Below, one piece after another: positions 42,420-53,454 of a DNA stretch of 64,000 bases; the first letter of the stretch is position 1; every line of letters begins with the position of its first letter. The DNA is from Actinocorallia sp. API 0066 (GTDB lineage: Bacteria; Actinomycetota; Actinomycetes; Streptosporangiales; Streptosporangiaceae). Under the pieces are notes generated by a model. It was not told where the DNA came from. It worked only from the letters and a program-made list of their open reading frames with translations, and ran no database searches. Where the stretch lies: contig NZ_JAJLQY010000002.1 of NCBI RefSeq assembly GCF_020991275.1, positions 62,001-126,000 on the forward strand, read 5' to 3'. The position numbers and the translations under genes are program-made.

Positions 42420-43106
42420 CTAGTCGTGCAGGACGACGCCCCGGATGTTGCGGCCCGCGTTGAGATCCTCGTATCCGAGGGTGATCTCGTCGAGCTTGTA
42501 GGTGCGGGTGACCATCTCGTCCAGCTTGAGCTGACCCGTCCGGTACAGGTTGAGGAGCCGCCGGACGTCCCAGTTGCCGTTCGTCGCGCCGAACAGCGAG
42601 CCCTGCAGGCGCTTCTGCGAGAGCGTCAGGTCGGGTAGGAGGACGGGCGCGCCCGGCGCGTCGTGCGGGGCGATCGCGGTGACGACGACGGTCCCGGCCT
42701 TGCGGACGGCGGCGAGCGCCTGGCCGGGGTGCTCGGGCCTGAGCACGCCGACGGTGACGATGGCGGAGTCGGCGCCCTGCCCGTTGGTCGTCTCGCGCGC
42801 GAGTTCGGCGGCCTCCTCGATGGACGCGGCGGTGCGCGTCGCGCCGAACACGGGGGCCATCTCGCGCTTGAACGGCACCGGGTCCACCGCGATGATGTCG
42901 GCGGCGCCCGCGTGCGCGGCGCCCTGGACGGCGCTGACGCCGATGCCGCCGAGCCCCATGACGATCACCGTGTCGCCGGGCTGGACGGCGGCGGAGTTGA
43001 CGGCCGAGCCCCACCCGGTGCTGACGGCGCAGCCGACGAGGCACGCCCGGTCCAGCGGAAGGTCGTCGTCGATCTTGACGACGGACTCCACCGCGACCGT
43101 CGTGAT
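42420..43106 (-). pseudogene. 5'-truncated zinc-type alcohol dehydrogenase
   Basis: About 229 codons matching the C-terminal two thirds of an NDMA-dependent-type alcohol dehydrogenase: TTVAVESVVKIDDDLPLDRACLVG, cofactor motif GLGGIGVSAVQG, TNGQGADSAIVTVG and NAGRNIRGVVLHD. The catalytic-domain N-terminus with the first zinc ligands is missing. Homology stops at about 43106 and an in-frame TAA lies 10 bp further upstream in AT-rich DNA. A GTG at 43091 could start a 223-aa protein, but it would lack the active site. The neighbouring DyP gene is intact, so a deletion or rearrangement end lies here. Confidence 0.8.
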
Positions 43107-43246
43107 CTTGAAGTATTATGTGAGATATATCATCCGTCAATGGGTGGTTCCGGGCCAGTTCAGGGGAGCCCCGCCGTGGGTAGTTGACGGGGTTTTTGCC
43201 CTGCGGAACGTCCGGAGGGCGGCGGTGTCCGGGCAGGTCTGGGGGC

Positions 43247-44152
43247 ATGAGGGGTACACCGCAGGAGGTCCTGAGCGGGCTGACGAGCGCCGCGCGTTTT
43301 CTCGTCGTCACGGTCGATCCGGGCGGTGAGGCGGCGGTCCGGGATCTGCTCGGCGGATTCGGGGACCTGCGCAAGTCCGTCGGATTCCGCGCGCCCGGCG
43401 GCCGGTTGACGTGTGTCGCGGGCATCGGCGCGGAAGTGTGGCCGCGCCTTTTCCGGGCGCCCGTTCCGGCGAAGCTGCATCCGTTCCGGGAACTGCGCGG
43501 CGCGGTGCACCACGCGCCCGCCACGCCCGGCGATCTGCTCTTCCACATTCGTGGCGCCCGCGCCGACCTGTGTTTTGAACTGGCCCGGCAGATCGTGAAA
43601 CGGCTCGGCCCGCATTCCCGGGTGGTGGACGAGGTCGACGGATTCCGCTCGTTCGAGCAGCGCGACCTGCTCGGATTTGTGGACGGCACCGCCAACCCCG
43701 AGGGCGACGACGCCGTGTCCTCCGCCCTGGACGACGACGGGGCGAGCTACGCCGTCGTCCAGAAGTACCTGCACAACCTCCAGGCGTGGGAGAGCCTGCC
43801 CGTCGAGGCGCAGGAGACGGCGATCGGCCGCACCAAACTCGACGACATCGAGTTGGCGGACAAGGCGCGGAACTCGCACGTCGCGGTGAACACGATCGTC
43901 GTGGACGGCACGGAACACGACATCGTCCGGTTCAACATGCCTTTCGGCTCCGTCGGCAGGGGCGAGTTCGGCACCTACTACCTCGGCTACGCGGCCGATC
44001 CCGAGGTGCCGGAACGGATGCTGCGCCGGATGTTCGTCGGGGAGCCGCCCGGCAACCACGACCGCATTCTCGACTTCTCCACGGCGCTCACCGGCTGCCT
44101 TTTCTACGTGCCGCCGCAGGACTTCCTGGATGATCTGCCCGCCGCGCCGTGA
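43247..44152 (+). CDS. DyP-type haem peroxidase
   Basis: 301 aa, class B/YfeX-like size. Distal Asp146 in LGFVDGTANP, the Arg segment VRFNMPFGSVGRGEFGTYYLGYA and DFLDDLP at the end fit the family. No signal peptide; no encapsulin gene next to it. The ATG at 43247 (MRGTPQEVLSGLT) fits family starts better than a frame back to 43184. Uses peroxide to oxidise dyes, haems or other substrates; the physiological one is unknown. Confidence 0.92.
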   Translation: MRGTPQEVLSGLTSAARFLVVTVDPGGEAAVRDLLGGFGDLRKSVGFRAPGGRLTCVAGIGAEVWPRLFRAPVPAKLHPFRELRGAVHHAPATPGDLLFHIRGARADLCFELARQIVKRLGPHSRVVDEVDGFRSFEQRDLLGFVDGTANPEGDDAVSSALDDDGASYAVVQKYLHNLQAWESLPVEAQETAIGRTKLDDIELADKARNSHVAVNTIVVDGTEHDIVRFNMPFGSVGRGEFGTYYLGYAADPEVPERMLRRMFVGEPPGNHDRILDFSTALTGCLFYVPPQDFLDDLPAAP

Positions 44153-44220
44153 AACGCGGATGGGCGAGTCTTGACGTCCCCGGGAGCGGACGGACATCGC
44201 CCCGTGGGCAGATTCCGGAC

Positions 44221-44421
44221 ATGAACATCGAAACCGCACTGCAGAAGCTCATCGAGCACGCCGAGGAGGAGCTGCACATCCGGCGGCACCGGGACCAGGA
44301 GAAGACCAACCGGGCCGACCACGGGCACGACGAGGCGGAGCTGCTGACGTCCGCGCGCAAGCTGGACGAGTACGCGCACGAGGTGCTCAAGATCCACGAG
44401 ACCCAGCTCCCGCGCCGATGA
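44221..44421 (+). CDS. Small hydrophilic helical protein, unknown
   Basis: 66 aa, MNIETALQKLIEHAEEELHI start, rich in Glu, His, Arg and Asp, predicted fully helical. No ribosome-binding site is evident. It lies between the DyP peroxidase and the Clp ATPase. Function unknown. Confidence 0.6.
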   Translation: MNIETALQKLIEHAEEELHIRRHRDQEKTNRADHGHDEAELLTSARKLDEYAHEVLKIHETQLPRR

Positions 44422-44471
44422 CGCGCAGCGCTGCCCAACATCGTCTATCGGTACAAACTCGGGGGTAAAGG

Positions 44472-46961
44472 GTGTCCACGCCGTACGGATCTTTTTTTGA
44501 CGACCCCTTCCGCGGCTTCGACATGCTCGCCGGGCGGGTGTTCGGCGGCGACGCCTGGCCGCCGTCCCGGCCGGGCGTGCAGCGGGTCGACGTCGGCAAG
44601 CTGCTGAGCGGCCCGGCCAGGGAGATGATGGCGGCCGCCGTGCAGCGCGCGGCCGAACGCGGCGCCCCCGACCTGGACGTGCTCGACCTGCTCGCGGCGG
44701 GCGCGGGCGCCGATCCGGGCAGGTCGCTGCTGCGCGCGGCGGGCGCGGACCCCGACGGGATCGTCAAGCGGGTCGCGGAGGCCACCGGGAGCGGCACGCC
44801 GGGCGCCGCCCCGACCACGCTGACGCCCGCCGCCAAACGCTCGATCCTCGACGCGCAGCGGATCGCGGGCGCCGTCGGCTCGTCCTACATCGGCCCGGAG
44901 CACCTGCTGCTCGCGCTGTTCGCCAACCCCGAGTCGGCCGCCTCCCGGATCCTGGCCGCGCAGGGCGTCACGGCCGACGACTTCCAGGAGGCGATGCTCG
45001 GCAGGGCCAAGGGCGAGGCGCAGGGCGGCACGGGCGCGGCCAGGCAGAGCGACACGCCGACCCTTGACGAGTACGGCCGCGACCTGACCGAGCTGGCCAG
45101 GCAGGGCGGCATCGACCCCGTCGTCGGCCGCGAGGACGAGATCGAGCAGGCCGTCGAGGTGCTTTCGCGGCGCACGAAGAACAACCCCTGCCTCATCGGT
45201 GAGCCGGGCGTCGGCAAGACCGCGATCGTGGAGGGCATCGCGCAGCGGATCGTCAACGGCAGCGTGCCCATGACGCTCAAGGACAAGCGCGTCATGGCGC
45301 TCGACCTCACCGGCATGGTCGCGGGGTCGAAGTACCGGGGGGAGTTCGAGGAGCGGATCAAGAAGGTCCTGGACGAGATCCGGGATCATTCGGACGAACT
45401 GGTGATCTTCATCGACGAGGCGCACACCCTCATCGGGGCCGGTTCCGCCGAAGGCGGGATGGACGCCGCGAACATCCTCAAACCCGCCCTCGCGCGCGGT
45501 GAGCTGCACGTCATCGCCGCCACCACCATCGACGAGTACCGCAAGAACATCGAGAAGGACGCGGCCCTGGAACGGCGGCTCCAGCCGATCCTCGTCGCCG
45601 AGCCGACCGTCGAGCAGACCGTCGAGATCCTCGCGGGGCTGCGCGACGCCTACGAGGCGCACCACCAGGTGAAGTTCACCGACGAGGCACTCGACGCGGC
45701 CGCCACGATGTCCGACAGGTACATCAGTGACAGGTTCCTGCCTGACAAGGCCATCGACCTCATGGACCAGACCGGCGCCCGCGTCCGGCTCCGCGCGCAG
45801 GCGCCCGACCACGGCTCCCGTGAGCTGGAGGAGCGTCTCGCGGCCCTGCACCGGGACAAGGACCAGGCCGTGAAGGTCGAGGACTACGACAGGGCCAAGG
45901 AGCTCACCACCGAGATCGACAGGCTGCGGCCGGAACTGGAGCGGGCCAGGCACGGCGAGGACGCCGTCCCGGAGGTCACCGCGACCGACATCGCCGAGGT
46001 CGTCTCGCGGCGCACCGGCATCCCCGTGCAGACGCTCACCGAGGAGGAGCGGTCCCGGCTCATCAAGCTCGCCGACCACCTGCACGAGCGCGTCATCGGG
46101 CAGGACAGGGCGGTTCAGGCGGTCGCGGAGGCCGTCCAGCGGGGCCGGGCCGGGCTGTCGGACCCGAACCGGCCGATCGGCAGCTTCCTGTTCCTCGGGC
46201 CGACCGGCGTAGGCAAGACCGAACTAGCGCGCGCGCTGGCCGGGACGCTGTTCGGCGGCGACGACCACATGATCCGCATCGACATGAGCGAGTTCCAGGA
46301 GAAGCACACCGTCTCCCGGCTCGTGGGCTCGCCTCCCGGTTACGTCGGCTACGACGAGGCGGGGCAGCTCACCGAGGCCGTGCGGCGCCGCCCGCACAGC
46401 GTCGTGCTGTTCGACGAGGTCGAGAAGGCGCACCCGGACGTCATGAACATCCTGCTCCAGGTGCTGGACGACGGGCGGCTGACGGACGCGCAGGGCCGCA
46501 CCATCGACTTCTCCAACACCATCGTGATCATGACGAGCAACATAGGCGCCCAGATGATCCTCGCCGCGACCGACGACGAACAGGACCTCGAAGCGCGCGT
46601 CATGGACCTCGTCCAGCACACGCTGCGGCCCGAGCTGCTCAACCGGATCGACGAGGTGATCGTCTTCGACCGGCTCGACAAGCCGCAGCTCCGCCAGATC
46701 GTCGACCTCATGCTCACCGGGACGCGGCAGCGCCTGGCCGGGCAGGACGTCTCCCTGGACGTCAGCGACGAGGCCAAGGACATCCTCGTGGAGAGCGGCT
46801 ACAAGCCCGAGTTCGGCGCCCGGCCGCTGCGCCGGACCATCCAGCGGGAGGTGGAGAACCCGCTGTCGATGATGGTCCTCAACGGCGAGCTGTCCGAGGG
46901 CGGCACCGCGCGGGTGGAGGGCGCGGACGGCAAGCTGATGCTGGAGGCCGCCACCAGCTAG
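44472..46961 (+). CDS. Clp/Hsp100 ATPase with ClpC-like middle but no ClpP loop
   Basis: 829 aa. Clp N repeats (about 45-185), first AAA+ module with [13 protein letters not shown] near 243, a short coiled middle domain of about 50 residues as in ClpC, and a second module with [13 protein letters not shown] near 576. Between TSNIGAQM and [10 protein letters not shown], where ClpC has the IGF/VGF loop that docks ClpP, the sequence is [23 protein letters not shown] with no such motif. A ClpB-like refolding role without ClpP is therefore likely. GTG start. No HAIR or CtsR site was seen upstream. Confidence 0.9.
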   Translation: MSTPYGSFFDDPFRGFDMLAGRVFGGDAWPPSRPGVQRVDVGKLLSGPAREMMAAAVQRAAERGAPDLDVLDLLAAGAGADPGRSLLRAAGADPDGIVKRVAEATGSGTPGAAPTTLTPAAKRSILDAQRIAGAVGSSYIGPEHLLLALFANPESAASRILAAQGVTADDFQEAMLGRAKGEAQGGTGAARQSDTPTLDEYGRDLTELARQGGIDPVVGREDEIEQAVEVLSRRTKNNPCLIGEPGVGKTAIVEGIAQRIVNGSVPMTLKDKRVMALDLTGMVAGSKYRGEFEERIKKVLDEIRDHSDELVIFIDEAHTLIGAGSAEGGMDAANILKPALARGELHVIAATTIDEYRKNIEKDAALERRLQPILVAEPTVEQTVEILAGLRDAYEAHHQVKFTDEALDAAATMSDRYISDRFLPDKAIDLMDQTGARVRLRAQAPDHGSRELEERLAALHRDKDQAVKVEDYDRAKELTTEIDRLRPELERARHGEDAVPEVTATDIAEVVSRRTGIPVQTLTEEERSRLIKLADHLHERVIGQDRAVQAVAEAVQRGRAGLSDPNRPIGSFLFLGPTGVGKTELARALAGTLFGGDDHMIRIDMSEFQEKHTVSRLVGSPPGYVGYDEAGQLTEAVRRRPHSVVLFDEVEKAHPDVMNILLQVLDDGRLTDAQGRTIDFSNTIVIMTSNIGAQMILAATDDEQDLEARVMDLVQHTLRPELLNRIDEVIVFDRLDKPQLRQIVDLMLTGTRQRLAGQDVSLDVSDEAKDILVESGYKPEFGARPLRRTIQREVENPLSMMVLNGELSEGGTARVEGADGKLMLEAATS

Positions 46962-47059
46962 ACGATCTGACGAGCTGAAGCCGGTACGAGGTCGGCGATC
47001 TGGACAGGATGCCACGCGGCGACCACACAGGTTGTGCAGGAGTCTTCCGGTGTCCTTGA

Positions 47060-48306
<1,247 letters not shown>

Positions 48307-48307
<1 letters not shown>

Positions 48308-49488
48308 TGCCGTACTACCGCGCGGCCGGACGCGTCCCGCCCAAGCGCCACACCCAGCACCGGGCCACCGACGGGAGCCTGTACTACGAGGAGTTGATGG
48401 GCGAGGAGGGGTTCTCGTCGGACTCCTCGCTGCTCTACCACGTGCGCGTGCCTTCGGCGATCAGCGCGGCGCGCACCTGGGATCCGCCGGAGCAGTCGCT
48501 CGTGCCCAATCATCCGCTGCTGCCGCGTCACCTGGAGACGCACCGGCTGTTCCCGCCCGACGCGCGTGGAGTGGACGCCGTGACGGGGCGTCGCCTTCTG
48601 TTGGGCAATGGCGACGTCCGGCTTCTGTACGTCGTGGCGGACACCGCCAGCCCGTACTACCGGAACGCGATAGGCGACGAGTGCCTTTACGTCGAGTCCG
48701 GGTCGGCCGTCCTGGAGACGGTGTTCGGTGACCTCCCGGTGGGGGAGGGCGACTACGCGATCGTGCCCCGTGCCACGACGCACCGGATCGTCCCGGAAGG
48801 CGGGGCGCGGCTCTACGTGATCGAGGCGAACTCACACATCGGGCCCGCGCGGAGGTACCTGTCGAAGAACGGGCAGTTCCTTGAACACGCGCCCTACTGC
48901 GAGCGGGACCTGCGCGGGCCCGGGTCGCCCCGGGTCGTCGAGGGCGCTGACGTCGACGTGTACCTGAAGCACCGGGGGCCGGACGGCGTCGCCGGGACCG
49001 TGCACACGCTGCCGCACCACCCGTTCGACGTGGTCGGCTGGGACGGCTGCCTGTACCCGTACGCGTTCAACATCCGCGACTTCGAGCCGATCACCGGCCG
49101 CGTCCACCAGCCGCCGCCCGTGCACCAGGTCTTCGAGGGCGCCGGGTTCGTCGTCTGCAACTTCGTGCCGCGCAAGGTGGACTACCACCCTCTCGCCATC
49201 CCGGTGCCGTACTACCACTCGAACGTGGACTCCGACGAGGTGATGTTCTACTGCGGCGGCGACTACGAGGCGCGCAAGGGCTCCGGCATAGGCCCCGGCT
49301 CGATCTCCCTGCATCCCGGCGGCCATCCGCACGGCCCCCAGCCGGGCGCTTACGAGCGCGCTATCGGCGCCGAAGCCTTCGACGAGCTCGCCGTCATGGT
49401 GGACACCTTCCGCCCCCTCTCGCTGGGCGAGGCGGCCCGCGCCTGCGACGACGGCCGCTACGCCTACACCTGGGCCCGCACCCCCTGA
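48307..49488 (+). CDS. hmgA: Homogentisate 1,2-dioxygenase
   Basis: Opens the aromatic ring of homogentisate to maleylacetoacetate. 393 aa, cupin fold. Recognised by MPYYRAAGRVPPKRHTQHR, DECLYVESGSAVLETVFGDLPVGEGDY, and the metal-site region around VPYYHSNVDSDEVMFYCGGDYEARKGSGIGPGSISLHPGGHPHGPQ with its His and Glu residues (family ligands). Co-translated with HPPD. Fumarylacetoacetase is not in this window. Confidence 0.95.
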
Positions 49489-49545
49489 CCGGTCGAGGCG
49501 GGGGCGGCTGGGCGCCGGGTAGGGAGACGCGGGAGACTAGGGCGC

Positions 49546-50310
49546 ATGAGGACGATCATGGTCATCGGGATCGGGGCGGGGGACCCGGATCAGGTCACCG
49601 TTCAGGCGGTCAAGGCGCTGCGCAGGGCTGACGTGTTCTTTGTCCTGGACAAGGGCGAGGTGAAGGGCGAGCTGGTCGAGCTGCGGGAGGAGATCCTGCG
49701 CAGGCACCGGGGAGACCGCGCGTTCAGGGTGCTGCGCGGGCGCGACCCCGAACGGGACCGCCAGGCCGGCGCCTACGCCGAGGCCGTCCACGACTGGCGC
49801 AGGCGGCGCGCCGACGTCTGCGCCGAGCTGATCGACCAACTCGGCCCGGACGAGACCGGCGCGTTCCTCGTCTGGGGCGACCCGAGCCTGTACGACAGCA
49901 CCCTCCCGATCCTTGAGGACGTGCTGGCCCGTCCCGGATCGTCCTTCACGATCGAGGTCATCCCCGGCGTAAGCAGCGTGTCGGCCCTGGCCGCCCGGCA
50001 CCGGACCGTCCTCAACCGCGTGGGCCGCCCCTTCCAGGTGACGACCGGCCGCCGCCTCGCCGAAGAATGGCCCGACGGCGTGGACGACGTCGTCGTCATG
50101 CTCGACGCGCACAACACCTTCACCGCCCTGGACGCCCCCGACGCCGAGATCTTCTGGGGCGCCTACCTGGGCATGCCCGACGAGATCCTCATCTCCGGCC
50201 CCCTCCCCGAGGTCGCTGACGACATCGTCAGCGCGCGCGCGGAAGCCCGCGAGCGCAAGGGCTGGATCATGGACACCTACCTCATCCGCCGCCACCCCGA
50301 CACACCCTGA
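49546..50310 (+). CDS. cobF: Precorrin-6A synthase (deacetylating)
   Basis: SAM-dependent C1 methyltransferase of aerobic cobalamin synthesis. 254 aa. TIMVIGIGAGDPDQVTVQAV at the N-terminus, WGDPSLYDSTL and VIPGVSSVSALAARH are hallmark tetrapyrrole methylase motifs, and the length fits CobF. No other cob gene is adjacent and no cobalamin riboswitch fits in the 57-bp upstream gap. Confidence 0.93.
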   Translation: MRTIMVIGIGAGDPDQVTVQAVKALRRADVFFVLDKGEVKGELVELREEILRRHRGDRAFRVLRGRDPERDRQAGAYAEAVHDWRRRRADVCAELIDQLGPDETGAFLVWGDPSLYDSTLPILEDVLARPGSSFTIEVIPGVSSVSALAARHRTVLNRVGRPFQVTTGRRLAEEWPDGVDDVVVMLDAHNTFTALDAPDAEIFWGAYLGMPDEILISGPLPEVADDIVSARAEARERKGWIMDTYLIRRHPDTP

Positions 50311-50346
50311 TCCGGGGCGCGTGGATCGCGCGCCGAGTGGGTAGAG

Positions 50347-50586
50347 ATGTCCGGTATGGAGGACGAGTTCGGTCGGATGCGTGACGTGGTGGGGCGGTGG
50401 CACCAGGTCACCGGTGACGTCGTGCGTGTGGTCAGGGCCCGGATCGGGCAGCTCGAAGCCGAGGCGGCCCGGCGCGACGCGGAGTACGCGGCCTTCCTCG
50501 CGCACCCCGACCTCGCCGCACTCGACCTCACCCTGGAGAACTGGTACGGCGACGGCGACGGACGTCCGGGACGGTCGCCCGGCTGA
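50347..50586 (+). CDS. Small helical protein, unknown
   Basis: 79 aa, MSGMEDEFGRMRDVVGRWHQ start, helical with an Arg/Glu-rich coiled stretch and an acidic Gly-rich tail. No recognisable domain. ATG at 50347; an ATG at 50356 is an alternative. 36 bp after cobF. Confidence 0.6.
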   Translation: MSGMEDEFGRMRDVVGRWHQVTGDVVRVVRARIGQLEAEAARRDAEYAAFLAHPDLAALDLTLENWYGDGDGRPGRSPG

Positions 50587-50641
50587 TCCGTATCGTTATC
50601 GGGGAATGTCCTGATCTGGCGGATCCGAAGCGGATGATCAA

Positions 50642-50647
50642 TAACAT
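50642..50647 (+). promoter_or_regulatory. -10 hexamer of a probable leaderless promoter
   Basis: TAACAT, then 6 nt, then the ATG at 50654; no ribosome-binding site. No clear -35. Confidence 0.4.
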
Positions 50648-50653
50648 TCTGGG

Positions 50654-51913
50654 ATGATCATCGCACGACGGTGGGCGGCAGGGCTGGCCTGCGCGCTCAT
50701 CGCCTCGGCGACGCTGGGCCCGCCCCCGGCCGTCGCCGACGAGACCCCCGCCAAGGAACCGCCGCGCGTCGAGCTGGTGCTGGACTCCAGCGGCTCGATG
50801 CGCACCGCCGACATCGGCGGCCGCAGCAGGATGGCCGTCGCGAAACAGGCGTTCAACGACGTCGTGGACGCGCTGCCCCCCGAGACGCACCTCGGGATCC
50901 GCCTGCTCGGCTCGCAGCACCGCTTCCCGGGCAGCTCCAAGGCGGTCGGCTGCAAGGACACCAAGCTGCTCTTCCCGGTCGGTACGGTCGACAAGGTCGA
51001 GGCCAAGACCGCGATCGCGACGCTCGCCCCGACGGGCTGGACGCCCATCGGCTGGGCGCTGCGCGCGGCCGCGAAGGACCTCGGCACCGGCGAGACGACC
51101 CGCCGGATCATCCTCATCACCGACGGCGAGGACTCCTGCGGCCTGCCCGACCCCTGCGACGTCGCCAGGGAGCTGGCCGCGCAGGGCACCCACCTCGTCG
51201 TGGACACCCTCGGCCTCACCCTGGACGCCAAGGTGCGGCGGCAGCTCACGTGCATCGCGGAGGCCACCGGCGGGACGTACACGGCGGTGCAGAGCCAGGA
51301 GCAGCTCACCGACCGCCTGGAACAGCTCATCGACCGTGCTGTCACCACGTACGCGGAAGCTCCCCTGCACGTCGCGGGAGCCGAGAACTGTGCTACCGCG
51401 CCGACCCTTGCCCCCGGCGTCTACACCGACCGTGAGCAGTTCGGCGAGCACCGCTGGTACCGGGTGCGCCTTGCGCCCGGCCAGGAGCTGCGTGCCTCGG
51501 TGAGCCTGTCGCTCGACCGTAGGCTCAACCGTGACTACGGGGTGCTGCTGCGGGCGACCGCGAGCGGTGGCCGCGAGCTGGTGCGCGGCTCCGACGCGGG
51601 CAGCGGCAGGACCGACGTGCAGTCGGCCGGGCTGCGCTGGTCCGACGGGCGGCCCGCCGACGACGACGCCGAGCCCCGGACCGTCTGCCTCGTGGTGAGC
51701 AACTCGTTCTCGGCGCCGCCCGGCGTGCTGACGTCCCCCGGCATGCCGCTGGAGCTGACCGTGGACCTCGTCGCCTCCTCGCCCGATCCCGGCGATCCCG
51801 TCCTCGGCAGGGGCTGGACGCTGCTTGCGGTGCTCGCCCTGGCGGGCCTGGTAGCCGGGCTGGTCACGGGCTGGCTGGCCCGCTGGCGGATCTCGATCCG
51901 AAGGGAGGGCTGA
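50654..51913 (+). CDS. Secreted VWA-domain protein, membrane anchored
   Basis: 419 aa. Signal peptide ending near PAVADE; VWA domain with MIDAS motif DSSGSM (44-49), ITDGEDSC late motif, and two extracellular cysteine pairs likely; then a beta-rich domain (about 250-385), one membrane helix (TLLAVLALAGLVAGLVTGWLA) and a short basic tail. Extracytoplasmic metal-dependent adhesion or complex assembly is inferred. Stop overlaps the next start by 1 bp, so the two work together. Confidence 0.85.
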   Translation: MIIARRWAAGLACALIASATLGPPPAVADETPAKEPPRVELVLDSSGSMRTADIGGRSRMAVAKQAFNDVVDALPPETHLGIRLLGSQHRFPGSSKAVGCKDTKLLFPVGTVDKVEAKTAIATLAPTGWTPIGWALRAAAKDLGTGETTRRIILITDGEDSCGLPDPCDVARELAAQGTHLVVDTLGLTLDAKVRRQLTCIAEATGGTYTAVQSQEQLTDRLEQLIDRAVTTYAEAPLHVAGAENCATAPTLAPGVYTDREQFGEHRWYRVRLAPGQELRASVSLSLDRRLNRDYGVLLRATASGGRELVRGSDAGSGRTDVQSAGLRWSDGRPADDDAEPRTVCLVVSNSFSAPPGVLTSPGMPLELTVDLVASSPDPGDPVLGRGWTLLAVLALAGLVAGLVTGWLARWRISIRREG

Positions 51914-52686
51914 TGATGCGCGGCATCCTGATCCTGGTCGCGGCCTCGATCCTCGTGCTTCCGGCGCCGGCCTCCGCCGAGCAGCCGGTGCCCACGGTGA
52001 CGACGGCCGGGCCGTCGTTCCTCAGCGCCACCGTGATCGTGCCGGGGCAGCCCGTCGTGGTGCCCGCCTCGACCGGCGACTACCTGTACTGGTCGTTCGC
52101 GGCGGCGGCCGGGGAGGCGCACCGGGTCTCGGTGCGCGTCACCCTGCCGCCCACGGCCGACCGGCACGGCCCCACCACCTGGACGCTCGACGTGTTCGAC
52201 GGCCTGCGCCGCCGCCAGCCCTGCACGGCGGGCACCCAGACGGGCACCGCCAAGGCGGACGCCGCCGACGTCACCGTCGGGTGTTCGCTGCGCCGCGTCA
52301 GGTCGTGGGCCGACCACTGGTCCCACGACGCGCTGCCCGGGACGTACTACCTGAGGCTGTCCGCTACGGGGCTCCCCGAGCGGGATCTAGGGCTGCCCGT
52401 GCAGGCGAACGTGGAACTGACCGTCAAGGAGGGCGCGGCGCACCCCGCCGGTGCCCGGATGGAGGCGCCGCTCTCCCCGCCGATCAACGCGGGCGCCACC
52501 CTGCCGCCGGACGGCGCCGCGCCGACCGACGCCACGACGTCGGCGCCCAAACCGCTCGCCCAGGCCGAAAGCTGGGTGAACCGGCTGACGGGCCGCTGGA
52601 CCTGGACGATCGTCGGCGGCGCCGTCGCCGCGCTCACCGGCATCCTCGGCTACACCCTCACCCGGCACCCCCGCCGCCGCCCCTGA
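51913..52686 (+). CDS. Secreted single-helix partner protein of the VWA protein
   Basis: 257 aa. Signal peptide (ILILVAASILVLPAPASA), a beta-rich extracellular domain (VPASTGDYLYWSFAAAAGEAHRVSVRVTLP), a Pro/Ala-rich linker, and a C-terminal membrane helix (WTIVGGAVAALTGILGYTL) with a basic stop. Translationally coupled to the VWA gene. The last 29 bp overlap the convergent GlxA-like gene. No family recognised. Confidence 0.75.
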   Translation: MMRGILILVAASILVLPAPASAEQPVPTVTTAGPSFLSATVIVPGQPVVVPASTGDYLYWSFAAAAGEAHRVSVRVTLPPTADRHGPTTWTLDVFDGLRRRQPCTAGTQTGTAKADAADVTVGCSLRRVRSWADHWSHDALPGTYYLRLSATGLPERDLGLPVQANVELTVKEGAAHPAGARMEAPLSPPINAGATLPPDGAAPTDATTSAPKPLAQAESWVNRLTGRWTWTIVGGAVAALTGILGYTLTRHPRRRP

Positions 52687-53422
52687 CGCCCCCACGCCCC
52701 CCGGACGGGCCGGACGCGCCCGTCCGGGGAGGACGGCGGAACCGGGCGGCGACCAGGTGGCCCGTCACCCGGGCGGCGGCGCGCAGGGGGGCGTCACCGA
52801 GGAGCATGCGGCTGGCGAGGCGCAGGGTCGAGGCGGCCGCCTTGTCGGGGGAGCCGCTGTCGAACGGGGGCTCGGGGTCGTACTCGATGACGAGCTGGAG
52901 CGCCTTGGCGGTGTCCTCGCCGTGCACCCGGGCGGTCAGCGCGAGCGCCATGTCGATGCCCGCCGAGACGCCGGCGCCGGAGACGACGTTCCCGTCGAAG
53001 ACGACACGTTCCGGCACCACGTCCGCGCCCAGGGCGCGCACGTTCTCGCGCATGGCCCAGTGGGTGGTCGCGCGCCGTCCCCGCAGCAGGCCCGCCGTCG
53101 CGTACAGGACGCTGCCGCTGCACACCGAGACCAGCCATCCGGCGTCGGGCGCGGCGCGGGTGATCCAGCCGATCAGCTCCGCGTCCCGGGCGGCGTCGAG
53201 CGAGGCGGTGCCGCCGCCGCCGGGCACGACGATCATGTCCACCGGCCCGACGTCGGCGGTCGTCGCGGTGGGCAGGACGCTCATCCCCAGGTCGGTGGTG
53301 ACCGGGTCGGGCGAGGTGGCGACAAAGCGGAACGTCGCGTCCGGCCAGCGGCTGATCACCTCGTAGGGGCCGATGAGGTCGAGCGCGGTGAATCCCGGGT
53401 AGAGCACGTAGGCGATGCGCAT
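52658..53422 (-). CDS. GlxA-like DJ-1/PfpI family protein
   Basis: 254 aa. MRIAYVLYPGFTALDLIGPYEV start, VVPGGGG, nucleophile elbow VSVCSGSVLYATAGLL with conserved Cys, and THWAMRENVRALGADVVPERVV are typical of GlxA-type DJ-1 proteins without an AraC domain (isonitrile hydratase-like). A Gly/Arg-rich tail follows. GGAGG precedes the ATG. The adjacent upstream TetR gene is 32 bp away on the same strand, suggesting co-transcription. Confidence 0.9.
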   Translation of the reverse strand: MRIAYVLYPGFTALDLIGPYEVISRWPDATFRFVATSPDPVTTDLGMSVLPTATTADVGPVDMIVVPGGGGTASLDAARDAELIGWITRAAPDAGWLVSVCSGSVLYATAGLLRGRRATTHWAMRENVRALGADVVPERVVFDGNVVSGAGVSAGIDMALALTARVHGEDTAKALQLVIEYDPEPPFDSGSPDKAAASTLRLASRMLLGDAPLRAAARVTGHLVAARFRRPPRTGASGPSGGRGGVRGGGGGAG

Positions 53423-53454
53423 GTGGGCCTCCAGAACGGGATGGGCGCGGCCGG

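Noticed and set aside
49489-49545. Cobalamin riboswitch upstream of cobF
   Set aside because: The gap is only 57 bp and lacks the B12-box; too short for the aptamer.
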